A DNA stretch of 64,000 nt, from contig BEXV01000003.1 in the NCBI GenBank assembly GCA_003118195.1, forward strand, positions 207,004-271,003, written 5' to 3'. This DNA is from Hemicentrotus pulcherrimus. Lineage: Eukaryota; Echinodermata; Echinoidea; Camarodonta; Strongylocentrotidae. Shown one piece after another: positions 25,601 to 33,913 of this stretch. The first letter of the stretch is position 1. Every line of letters begins with the position of its first letter. The translations under genes and the position numbers were made by a program. Under the pieces are notes generated by a model that was not told the DNA's origin, did not search any database, and saw only the letters and a list, made by a program, of their open reading frames with translations.

Positions 25601-26037
25601 GAATAGACTATGGGGGCAAAGAAAAAGATAACAGTCACAAGTGCTAAAAGTAGATACTTACATTTCAAAGTTTCAAAGGCAAGATCGTAGATTTTTCTTT
25701 TAATTTTAGAGTCTTTAACACTGATCACCGGAATAGTTTTTGTCTCTTCGACCCCCTTCTCGTAGGAAAGTTTGTCTGATTTAGGTCCTGGTGACAATCC
25801 ATTAAATATTTGGCTGGCATAGTGGTATATGAGATGACTTGTCACATTATTGTTCTCCAACGACTCCAGGCTGGCCAAGATGGTCCCGTCAAGGAGGTTC
25901 CCATTGCTCTCCATATCGACACCCGAGCTGTGCCAGGACCTGGACACCTTCTGCGGCGAGAATCGATTGTGCGCAGGGGATGGGATGTTCCCGAATGAGC
26001 TGCCTTTCTGGCCCAGTTGAGGACTCCACAGGGCCAT
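7520..26037 (-). CDS. NSUN7: NSUN7-like putative RNA m5C methyltransferase, whole gene
   Basis: Eleven coding exons on the minus strand join in phase to about 667 codons: 25662-26037, 20165-20223, 18932-19215, 17406-17592, 15630-15840, 14954-15097, 12621-12722, 11826-12073, 11125-11178, 9908-10121 and 7520-7644. The conceptual protein follows vertebrate NSUN7 (about 718 aa) throughout. Landmarks are an N-terminal helical region, a block resembling LAAALARCRIKHDALSI, an S-adenosylmethionine-fold segment (VGNGWTTAHLATL), the motif-IV region before INPVEYIL, the motif-VI region before EENE, and VLARAAAKGL with a Lys-rich tail. NSUN proteins methylate cytosine-5 in RNA; NSUN7 has been linked to enhancer RNA and to sperm motility. 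The motif-IV Cys is Asp403 and the motif-VI Cys is Thr466, so catalysis is doubtful. An in-frame TAA lies nine codons before the chosen ATG. The first intron contains the 24875-25403 gap. Confidence 0.87.
8725..8890. repeat. Dispersed repeat with TTTATATAGCGCT core, copy 1
   Basis: ATTTATATAGCGCTCAGTAC, then TCTTTACAGATATTACTACC and GGGAGTATTCCTACCATATG. The same order occurs at 49841-50000, and a shorter copy at about 31597-31660. This looks like an old dispersed repeat; its class is not certain. Confidence 0.65.
9908..10121 (-). CDS. NSUN7: NSUN7 coding exon 10
   Basis: Residues 556-626. It begins DEAMSASDVLARAAAKGL, a recognisable C-terminal NSUN7 block. A Lys/Arg-rich stretch (KKKRKGKGQAANKKSRQ) that looks disordered and possibly nuclear-targeting follows. 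It ends in a GTGAGT donor at phase 1. Confidence 0.85.
10280..10673. other. Assembly gap
   Basis: A run of N in the NSUN7 region, between exons 9 and 10 (an intron). Confidence 0.99.
11125..11178 (-). CDS. NSUN7: NSUN7 coding exon 9 (54 nt)
   Basis: A small phase-0/phase-0 exon encoding KSRDCASPINLASPEPSD. Its donor is GTAAGT and its acceptor follows CTGGAAG. The exon sits between SRE and DEAMSASDVLARAAAKGL, where vertebrate NSUN7 has a short variable linker. Because it is 54 nt with symmetric phases, it could be skipped without a frame change. Confidence 0.65.
11826..12073 (-). CDS. NSUN7: NSUN7 coding exon 8, motif VI region
   Basis: Residues 455-537. It begins FYRVQAVVYATTSIMKEENE. The motif-VI catalytic Cys position holds Thr466. 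It continues through PPVLPLTPHDFEV and GKFLRMEPSNVMGGCFVAIL and ends SRE. The donor is GTAAGA, phase 0. Confidence 0.88.
12380..12575. repeat. CTTT/TTTC-rich low-complexity tract
   Basis: An imperfect TTTC/CTTT microsatellite in the NSUN7 intron between exons 7 and 8. Confidence 0.8.
12621..12722 (-). CDS. NSUN7: NSUN7 coding exon 7
   Basis: Residues 421-454. It encodes DPSILRELSQEG and then DELALEHMDLLKHALK, aligning with the vertebrate segment between motifs IV and VI. Both boundaries are phase 1 and join cleanly to their neighbours. The donor is GTAAGT. Confidence 0.83.
13200..13795. repeat. Tandem duplication, about 300-bp period, NSUN7 intron
   Basis: TCTACATCTTCTTTAGATGT, GTGCCTTACAAGAATTTTAC and TTTATATCATATCATAAATT appear in the same order in 13200-13490 and 13505-13790, with small indels. 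Confidence 0.8.
14459..14940 (+). mobile_element. Partial palindromic CAGTG-ended element (right arm), NSUN7 intron 6
   Basis: Centre and right arm of the same family as 56563-57429. It ends GGACACACTG at 14940, next to the NSUN7 exon-6 donor (14948-14953). The left arm is missing. Confidence 0.7.
14954..15097 (-). CDS. NSUN7: NSUN7 coding exon 6, motif IV region
   Basis: Residues 373-420. It encodes NVKFIRDDFLLVQPDD, then VMMVTPRDSRSG and INPVEYILQEGE. Motif IV of active NSUN enzymes has P-C-S; here the aligned residue is Asp403. A mobile-element terminus lies 13 bp beyond the donor side of this exon. Confidence 0.86.
15630..15840 (-). CDS. NSUN7: NSUN7 coding exon 5, SAM-fold segment
   Basis: Residues 303-372. 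It begins DKTCCLGPHSVKAML and contains VGNGWTTAHLATLTNQDN, the position of the SAM-binding loop. The family's usual D-x-C/A-A-P-G-G-K-T loop is degenerate here, as it is in other NSUN7 proteins. The donor is GTATCC, phase 1. Confidence 0.85.
16550..16800. repeat. Dispersed repeat family R1, copy 2 (NSUN7 intron)
   Basis: It repeats the word order of 1-250 (GTAACCAAATCTAT, TTGATACAAAT, GGCCTGTTACAAATAA, TTAGTTGTTGCTAGG, ACAAACATTAT). Confidence 0.45.
17406..17592 (-). CDS. NSUN7: NSUN7 coding exon 4
   Basis: Residues 240-302. It encodes SVQDAVEELQEEGFRLV, then FVIDHHCANVLMFPAS and ends KLILQ. The family shows FAVDQHC-DVLIFP and KLIFQDKS at these points. The donor is GTGAGC, phase 0. Confidence 0.87.
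18730..18920. repeat. Dispersed repeat R3, NSUN7 intron
   Basis: GGTGGTCACTAAAGCAGGTTTGACTGTA and repeated GTGGTCTTT words. The same end sequence is at 49440-49520. It stops about 12 nt from the exon-3 edge. Confidence 0.5.
18932..19215 (-). CDS. NSUN7: NSUN7 coding exon 3
   Basis: Residues 146-239. It begins AGENHSLIMVILCDM and contains LNAALARNRIKYQAASIENL, the diagnostic NSUN7 block, and ends FAWINQLCI with a phase-2 donor (GTACAG). Confidence 0.88.
20165..20223 (-). CDS. NSUN7: NSUN7 coding exon 2
   Basis: A 59-nt exon with phase-1 acceptor and phase-0 donor (GTGAGT). It encodes QALLEDVLMDSGFYSYDAS, matching the vertebrate YQDILETILIDS block. It is too short to be found as an ORF; phase and homology support it. 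Confidence 0.85.
20285..20470. repeat. Dispersed repeat family R1, copy 3 (NSUN7 intron)
   Basis: It carries TGTTATGAATAATTGTATTTC, TTAATTGTTGCTAGG and GGACAAACATTAT, aligned with copy 2. Confidence 0.45.
22065..22290. repeat. Local tandem duplication, about 110 bp
   Basis: CAGATTCCATT, ACAACAATTCTCA and TTTTTTATTGATT-AATCCA recur in the same order in two adjacent units within NSUN7 intron 1. Confidence 0.55.
24440..24500. repeat. ATTGATTATC tandem/inverted repeat
   Basis: TTGATCATTATCAATAATTG repeats twice in a row (GAT-ATTATCAATAATTGAT) and is itself partly palindromic. Confidence 0.6.
24774..24874. repeat. Dispersed repeat R2, copy broken by the gap
   Basis: It shares TCAAATTC--CAA-AATTTG, TAATGTGAAAGAGG-TGTCATTT and ACACTTCT-CTAA with 31340-31460. 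Confidence 0.55.
24875..25403. other. Assembly gap
   Basis: A run of N inside NSUN7 intron 1. Its left edge falls inside a copy of the repeat also seen at about 31340-31460. Confidence 0.99.
25662..26037 (-). CDS. NSUN7: NSUN7 coding exon 1
   Basis: Residues 1-125 plus one base. Starts at the ATG at 26035-26037 and ends at a GTAAGT donor (25656-25661). It encodes a poorly conserved Ser/Pro-rich leader, then a helical segment with LESLENNNVTSHLIYHYASQ and ends in AFETLK, which continues as YQALLEDVL in the next exon. A plausible acceptor at 26043-26044 (minus strand) means this may not be the first exon. Confidence 0.8.
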
Positions 26038-28769
26038 GATTGCTATTGGGCAAGAAAATGTTTACCGAGTCAATGTTTGATTTTGCTATCTAAGATCCTG
26101 GCGCGGAAGGCCAAAATTAGCGTTGCCGTGCTGAGTAGTTGACGTTCTACGTGCCTGTCAGGGGTATTTACTCTGAGTTAGCATCAGGGCAAAGCAGATA
26201 CCGGTATGCAGCAGAGTGAGCAAACATGTTAGTATTGCCTTCATAAAGTACACTGATCACTGACTGCATCAGAGATATCATTGGGGATTTATTCACTGTT
26301 TGTCACTCAGCCTGTGTGCACAACTAGTGCGCATGAGTCAGGAGTCATAGCTTGGTTGGTTGCTATGGGCGACGTGATGCTCATTTCACAGGTCTGGCTA
26401 GGTTTTCCAGCTGTAAAGGAAAAGAGAACAAATAGTTTGAAAAGCATTAAATAAATAGAATTGAATGGTATCAACTGTAAGATTATATTACATAAAAGAT
26501 ATCCATGACTCTGATGACGATCTCAAACAGCAAAGGTTGTACATGTGGAAAAGGTTTTGATTTTACAACCAATTCATAACCAAAAGGTCTTGGCAAGGTG
26601 ATACCCAAATCAATTTTCCTCAAGTGATGTCGGTTATGTTTTACATTCATTTCACCACCTCTCAACCCTCTTACATCTGGAGATTTATTGGTATTGTCAG
26701 AGTACCAATAAAAAACAATCATCTTAATGAATAGAAGAATAAAATGGGGTATTGATTTTTTTGTCATCTTCAAAAGCTTTTCTTCAGGAGAGAACTGAAA
26801 TTGAATTTCTCTTCACCGGTCATCTGAAGGATTGTTATCAGTCTTACAGATGTTATTGTTGGCATACAAAGGTCTTCACACCTGCGCTGTAAAAAATACA
26901 GACCACAGTCCAGTGTCACAACTGATTGCACATTTTTCTTCATTCTTCTTTCTTTCTTTCTTTCTCTCAATCATTAATTTGTTCCTTCTTCTTCTTCATC
27001 ATGTCATACCGCATATAGTGTATGGACAACATTTGCAGGATTTTATATATTGATAGGAACGATTCCAGACTGTGTACTGTACAATAATAATGGCCCTAGC
27101 TTTGTGTTCTGTAGCAGAAAACTGAAACCATGCAAAAAAATGAAATTACACTTGAAAACCTATAAAAAAAAAAAACTCTAATCACCCAGCTAATGACTAT
27201 CTAGTGAGATACAACAAGCATATACTGATAAGACTATTTGCCTTTTGCACAATTGGTTATTTCTATAAGGACTGGTTGCTGTGAAGTAAAGGCATTCCGC
27301 ACTCAAAATTAAGAGTAAATAGGCAGCAAATGATAAAAACAAATTCAATATCTGAAAAACATACACACACATACTTGCACTCATTTTCCAAAGAGGAGAA
27401 AGCATTGTTAATCAGGAAATACATAATTAAAACTTTAAAAGAGTAATAAATTTACCCTTTTTATTGTAGTTGTTAGACATTATATGCGAATTGATCTGCT
27501 TACAATTAGGCCCGAGACAAAATAATGTATATTAATGAGATTCATGGAATTCCAATTAGCAGGAGTATGACACCGACGTCAATATTCCTCCGGACAATAG
27601 ACATCATTTGTTAACATGCAATTAAAATGCACCAACATGGTTCATTTATCACTGAACATCATACAGGCCTACAATGTCCACACAAAATTAAGGACACTAC
27701 TGGCCGGTATTCAACATCGTCAGTGTATTGGAAAAGGGTCTACAAGGTGAAGCCATGCAAGAAATTTGGTAAGAAGATAATCTGTATCCTTACAATTTTA
27801 AATGTGTCTTTTAAGACTATTGTAGCACACAATTAGGATTTGGATGTTAATGCACAAGACAAACTCCCAAGACAATTTTGTTCTGAATGGGGAAGCTTTT
27901 CCGTTACAAGGACAGGCAAAGTTATGAGGCAAGTATCATACAATCGCATCTTCAATTAAAGCTTTTGGTGGGAAATACAGAGGAATGTGAGACCAATATT
28001 TAACTTTGTCAGCAATTTAGAAGAAACATACCATTACATATAATTATTTAGATAGTTGATACATTTTTCATCATAATTTCCTTTAATAAATAATGAAAGT
28101 GAGCAGTCTCAATTTTGGCTGATATCATACTCTCCACACAATATACAAGAGTCTTGTTCAATGGCCTTTATACATTCACCCTAAAATATTACATTACAAA
28201 TATGCCAGAAGCTATTGTCCTATTATACAAAAAATGACAATTTAAAACATATGTCCACATACCTCCAGTTTTGTCAGAAACACACAGACGATCTCGAGCA
28301 AACATGAATACATTCCTCTGAGCACATATTGCCTTTGGTCTACCTACTTCTCAAACTCCCCTTTTGTGTCATCCCATTTCGGGTGTGAACGCGCACAAAA
28401 GAAAATCAATACCTGTTTCTGAGGAGCTACTATAGGCTGAAGTTGCTTTCAGAGTTTTTGAATTGGCAGCTGAGTTTGTATTGACAGATATTCAATCGGA
28501 CAATAACTTGTCTAGATCATGCTGAATTGATACAGGGAAGGTCAGGTGCTTTTATGTCATTTATTGATTCTTATTGAAACAAAGTGCATGTTATAAGGCT
28601 GATGACGTGAGAAAGTCAAATTACATAATCAGCCAGGGATCCACATTTTTTTCTTTAGGGGATCATTTCGTCATCCGCAATACATTTCTCTTTTTCTTCT
28701 TCTTCTTCTTCTCTATTTCTTATCCAGGAACAAACGCCTCCTTTCAATTATGAATTTTGTTTATAATCT

Positions 28770-28826
28770 AAAGTTGATTTACAGATGTACATGTACACTG
28801 TACATGTACACGTATGTCGTAAATCA
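28770..28826. repeat. Inverted repeat around GTACATGTAC words
   Basis: GATTTACA at the left and TCGTAAATC at the right flank two copies of the self-complementary TGTACATGTACA, giving a short imperfect hairpin. Confidence 0.5.
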
Positions 28827-29999
28827 ATATTTGTTTTAAGTTGAATTTGAATTTCAAGAAAATCGTTATGTACAAAAAAACAAGATGGTCAATACTTACA
28901 ACTACGGAGCATTGAGAATGGTCATTCACCTTTAAAGAGCCCTGGAAGCAGTAAAATGTGGTTATGTACTGGCAGCTTCTTTAAGATATTGTCAATAGAT
29001 GGAGACCTTGTCAAAATGCTGCACATGTAATGCACACCACATAAATGTCAACAATTCTTGGGAGTTTTTAAATTTTGTCCAAAGTCCACACTCTGTTCAA
29101 AATATTCCTAGAAGAAGAGTATATCCTTTTTTAAATGCATTTTCATGTACAAAACCTATAATATATTGAAGTGATTTTGTCTTCTTTTTATGAAAGAACA
29201 CAATTGTGTTGGAGTTTAGTCATTTTACTTAGTTTTTTTGAGTTTCATTTTTCCTTTATGAAAAACAAGATGATGCAAATCTTGAATCTATTCTATCAAG
29301 TATCAGAAGATCAACTGACACGAAATGCCATCCGAGGGGTATTTTTCTTGCCACAGCTACTTCTGCTCGAGGAATAAACCCTGGCCTTAGCTGACCCCTG
29401 GAATCCAGCTGTTATTTGTTAAAGGGAATTAAATGTACTGTACATTGTAGATCTAGACCTACATGTATGTAGTCTTCAACTCTTCATCACATGTGCTTTA
29501 TTTTTCTTCATTACAATTACCTACACTGTACATCACCTTGTATTTTAGCCATGTGCAATCATTTTTACAGGTCTCAAACAGTTAATAGAATTCTAAGGTC
29601 CAATAGGGTGGGGTCCATACTAAACTTTACGGTTGGGTTTGAGGGCATTTAGGCTTTGGTTCAAAAGCCGGTTTAACAATGGAGGTTTGTGTGGGGTCTA
29701 CATTGTAACTAGTATTTCTTTTGTTAAACGTGACTCTCATCCCAGAGTCAGGTTTAACTTACTTACCGGTAGTAGAAATTAGAATACGGACCCGGATCTG
29801 AATATTTAATTTAAACTCATCCTTTTAATGCCAAACTAGTAAAAATTATAGTTAACCAACAAAATCCAAAGACTAAATTATAACAAAACTAAAGTGATGA
29901 TAATAAAAAATGAAAAAACAAACAGACAAACAAAAAGACATGATGATCGATTGCGATCAGTCAGGCCAAAAACATGCCTTTAAATTTTTATAGTATTAA

Positions 30000-30065
30000 T
30001 AAATAGACTAGACTAGATCTAGATCTACATGTAGGTCTAGAAATCTAGATCTAGGGTCTAGAGCC
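30000..30065. repeat. CTAGATCT-rich cluster
   Basis: Overlapping CTAGATCTAGATCT and TCTAGA words, each self-complementary, fill about 65 bp. Confidence 0.55.
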
Positions 30066-30543
30066 TTTAGAGGATGGGTAATTAGCCTATTCAATTCACC
30101 AAGTCAAACATCCGATTTATCCAACAGATTCAAATTTCAAAGTCTATAAATTTCATTCCTTGCTCTAGATTTTTTGTTTTTTAAAGAGCAACAAAAAGGT
30201 TAAATTTCAGACAATAAGAAATGCAGATAAACTTCCTTTTCAAAACACTTCTAATTTTGCCGGTCTCACTCTCATTCACCTGGAAGATGATGTATGTTCA
30301 CTAAAATACCTTTTTTTAAATCATAAAATTAACAAGGCCACAGAAATCGTATTGTCTGTGTATCGGTGTGTATCACTTGCATCACACTCCATTTTTCATC
30401 TTACCAAACTTGAATGTGGCTAGCTAACAGAAACAACATCCGTGACAAGAATGATGAGAGGGCCTAAACCAATGAATTAACTTCGATCTTTCCAAGTATC
30501 AGTGCAATTTGAAATGCGCTGGCAAGCTACCAACTGTACTCAC

Positions 30544-30673
30544 TCTTGATCTTGCGTAGCGTATAGCATCTGTATCTGCCCGGCAAGAACTCTCGATACG
30601 TTGCCTCTGTGAAGTGCGAGGATGAGGGAGAGTCTGGAGGCCGGGCCGGCCCGGAGGATCGAGGAGTACAAAT
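30544..30673 (-). CDS. Orphan GC-rich candidate exon upstream of NSUN7
   Basis: Minus strand: an acceptor (TTTTTTCGACAG) is followed by 130 nt, open in one frame (ICTPRSSGPARPPDSPSSSH, then FTEATYREFLPGRYRCYTLR), and a GTGAGT donor. The exon is far richer in G+C and CpG than the surrounding AT-rich sequence. Its donor phase (1) would join in frame to the acceptor just upstream of the NSUN7 ATG. It may be an upstream NSUN7 exon or belong to an unseen gene. No domain is recognised. Confidence 0.35.
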
Positions 30674-31329
30674 CTGTCGAAAAAATAAACCCAACGTTCG
30701 ACGAATCACTTTAGGAGTACAACAGGTTCTTTCTTTGTTGTTACAACTAGATCAAGATCTGTCAATTATAGGCCTTTATCTCAAAATTCGATAATCCAGG
30801 AGTCATATCTGCTCGGTCGACCATGATTTGTGTGGTAGACATTAATTTGTGTGGCAAATCTATAATTTTATCTTAGCTGCGCTTCAGAATTTAAAGTTTG
30901 ATGACGTCATTGAACGATATCGATATCATACACAAACCTTCTTTCTTGTTGTTTTCTTCATTTTTCCCCATGGGCGGATTCAGGGGGGGGGGGGNTCTTT
31001 AAGCAGAAACAAAGTTTTGGTATGGGTCATGAATTTGGTTCCAATGAATATGTTAGAAGCATATGCGATCTTACAATATTCAATGCTAGTCGACACGGTT
31101 GAAATCGAGTCTAAAGCTATGAAATTGTAAATAATAAACTCTTTATGTTGTATAGCTCCCTCTCAAGACTGATATGACTTTAGCTTTAAAACAATGTTTC
31201 TTGACTACAATTGACCGATTTGCTATTAGTTATTTAGCTCTCAAAATTATACGTCACAACCAAAAAACAATGATCTTTTTTTTTTAAAGCTTATCCCGAT
31301 CTATTTTTTTTTTTCTGGCATTATAAAGC

Positions 31330-31530
31330 CTCTCAAAATGTTGGGGGCCTCAAATTCGCCAAAAATTTGATTGCAAAATTTCACCTAAATAGTATAATAA
31401 TGTGAAAGAGGGTGTCATTTTATACACACTTCTACTAAGATTTCATGCCCCAAAAATGTGTTTCAAGGGAAACAATATTGCTAAAAGAATACATAACTTG
31501 GGTTTTCTGTTGTACACAGAAAACCTAAAT
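31330..31530. repeat. Dispersed repeat R2, second copy
   Basis: It aligns with 24774-24874 through TAATAATGTGAAAGAGGGTG and then continues beyond the point where the first copy enters the gap. Confidence 0.5.
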
Positions 31531-31596
31531 TTTGTATTCTTTCATCAACATTCAAAATGTCATCCTTCTTCACATTATAAAAATAAATAAATAAAA

Positions 31597-31660
31597 AATA
31601 ATATTAATTTTTATATAGCGCTTAATACAAATGTCTCTAAGCGCTTTACAAATATACTAT
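31597..31660. repeat. Dispersed repeat with TTTATATAGCGCT core, short copy
   Basis: TTTTTATATAGCGCTTAATA followed by AAGCGCTTTACAAATATA, the first part of the repeat seen at 8725 and 49841. Confidence 0.6.
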
Positions 31661-31959
31661 TATGATAGTTTAAGTGAAACTTTGCCATCAAATTTTTGGG
31701 GCTACCAACACTTAAGAGGGGATTTAAGGAAATTATTTCCCATTTATCTACAGAAGAAAGTTATAATATTAAAAGAAAGACAGTACAAGGGGAAAAAGAA
31801 CATGAGTTAGATTTTTAAAAATATACAGAATGATAGGATAAGAGAAAGAGGGGGTAGGTTAATAGAGAGAGGGAGAGAGAGAGAGAGATAAACTAAAATG
31901 GATTGAAAGACAAATTTAGAAATATAGGTGTAAGTGAGAAACATCTCTCTCTTACCCAC

Positions 31960-32036
31960 TACCCACCCACTACAATTTCTTTCTCTCCCCCTCCCATTTC
32001 TTTATCTCCCTCTCCCTCCTCCCCCTCTCTCTATTA

Positions 32037-32082
<46 letters not shown>

Positions 32083-32085
32083 GCT
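31960..32085. repeat. CT/CCT microsatellite
   Basis: A CCT-rich tract passing into a near-perfect (TC)n run at 32035-32085. Confidence 0.9.
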
Positions 32086-33639
32086 TCTATACATGTATTT
32101 CAATCTGCACAAATATTAGACAGGAACACTTATACTGAAGGACTGACAATACAATTTCAGATGTTATTTTTTATTTAAAAGAAATTGATGATCTGTCTTA
32201 CATTTCTGAGTTTATATAGCTACTACAAGGTTTTTGAACAGGCACAATATGATGATCATCATTAGAACTCATCTCTTAATTTGATATAATAGTGCAGTGT
32301 TTCCCCCAAACAGCATTGGGAGAAGTAATTTCTGAGTATTTGTGTTGCACCGTCATCGAGTCATATACACATGTACCTGGCTGGGCACTCTGGGATAGTG
32401 AGGGCTAGTCTACTTTATCCAGACTCAGTGAAAAACAGTTTAATTGGGAGAGGAGAAAACCTCTCCACATAGAATTTTACTATTAGGTAATCTCATTATA
32501 TTTTTTCAGAGTAGACATATTTTTTTTAATAAAAATTTCTCACCTTCTGTAATGAACAAACAAAAACCGAATTGTGTTCTTTTATGGACTTCCATCTTCG
32601 GGGTACTTAGTAAAGATGTATTTGATTTTAAATTGAGGGGTTATAAGTTTGAAAATCTAATGAAACAAAACATTATGTGCTTCAAAACTTTCACAGATGG
32701 CATTTGAATTCCATTATATGTACATTCTTTATTTTGCAGATATTCTTGAGATTGCAAAAGAATGACAGAAATAAATAAAAATAATATTGATTTACATGCA
32801 TGTCCAATAAAAAATGCTGTCATGTGATGGATTGCACAAATAATAATTTCAATAAATAGGAAAAGAAAACAAACTTGTGAGGAAGGTGCATTCCAATAAC
32901 TCGAAACTCTGAAAATGATCCATTCATACAATATAGAGCAAATCAAATTAGTTATCAAAATTTAGAATGCCTGTCAATCTACTGAATTAAATAGGCAAGA
33001 CTGTAAATTGTTTTAGTTCTCTAAATGCATACATGTTCAGATGGTTGTACAGTAATATAATCCAGTCAATCCTTTTGTTAATCTCACTGATTCTGAAATT
33101 CCAAAAGCAGTGTCACTTTCAATTGTCTTTGGCATTAATTGAATGTCATCCACAATTGGAACAGCAAGAGTTTATCTACATATAAAGGGGTTTCAGATCA
33201 AGCTTTCCTATTGAAATTCAAGATTGAGTTTTTAACAAATAAATCACTTTTCACAGAAAAAATCCTGTATCAACACGAACGATTAAAAAAAGGGAAATTA
33301 TTAAAACTTGTTTCACCGATGTCTATTTGTGAAAAATGTATGAAAGCTTTTACAGATGCCAAGTAGTCAAACACCAGCTTTGAGAATACTGGAAACAAAT
33401 TTACTTTGAAAATTATATTCCTTTAACAACAACAAAATTGTACCAGTCTCATTAAAAAACATATATCAAAGAGCTGCATGATTTGAATTTGCTGTGAGAA
33501 AATCTTCATTTGATAAGTGGAAATCAAAGTACCGATTATTTTCTGTCATGTTTCATATTATTTCTGATATATGAATTTCATTACTTTACTAAAGGCGCTT
33601 GCAAAAATGAGATGAAATTTAAAAGAAATAAAATCGACA

Positions 33640-33913
33640 TCACTGCATGTAGGCAGACGCCATCAGATTTTGTCTGGGAGTTTTCTCGAGACCAACACTT
33701 GTAGAACTCTGGCCCCGCCCCAACACCCCTGTGTGGTCCCCGGCCTGGTTGGTCCTTGACCCCACCCCTCTGTTGACCGGTTCCGACCAATGGCGTAGTC
33801 TCTGGAGGACGGGGGACCTTCCACCTGTAAGAGGGCTATGGTGGCGCTGGTGGGATGGTGATGGACCACTGCGGAGGGGTGACCCATACCGGGCTTGAGC
33901 AGGAGTGCGCCAT
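33640..33913 (-). CDS. ANKLE2: ANKLE2 coding exon 12, C-terminus
   Basis: Residues 1037-1127. It begins KWRTPAQARYGSPLRSGPSP and is Arg/Ser/Pro/Gly-rich; it ends LMASAYMQ at TGA (33640-33642). The basic Ser-Pro-rich tail resembles the vertebrate tail in composition rather than in sequence. Confidence 0.88.

Larger units (their letters stand above)
26043..30543. other. No coding exon recognised upstream of the NSUN7 start
   Basis: AT-rich sequence with a (TTCT)n run at 26945-26970, a CTT tract near 28694-28715 and a small GTACATGTAC palindrome cluster at 28780-28815. It may be an NSUN7 5' intron if the exon at 30544 is real. Confidence 0.45.
30674..33639. other. No gene recognised between the orphan exon and ANKLE2
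   Basis: It holds a G-run with an N (about 30984-30996), repeat R2, a GCGCT repeat copy and the CT tract at 31960-32085. Some of it must be ANKLE2 3' flank. Confidence 0.5.

Noticed and set aside
25810..26039. Plus-strand open frames opposite NSUN7 exon 1
   Set aside because: Shadows of the coding exon with no similarity to known proteins.
31903..32178. 91-codon Ser/Leu/Pro-rich frame
   Set aside because: Made by the CT microsatellite.
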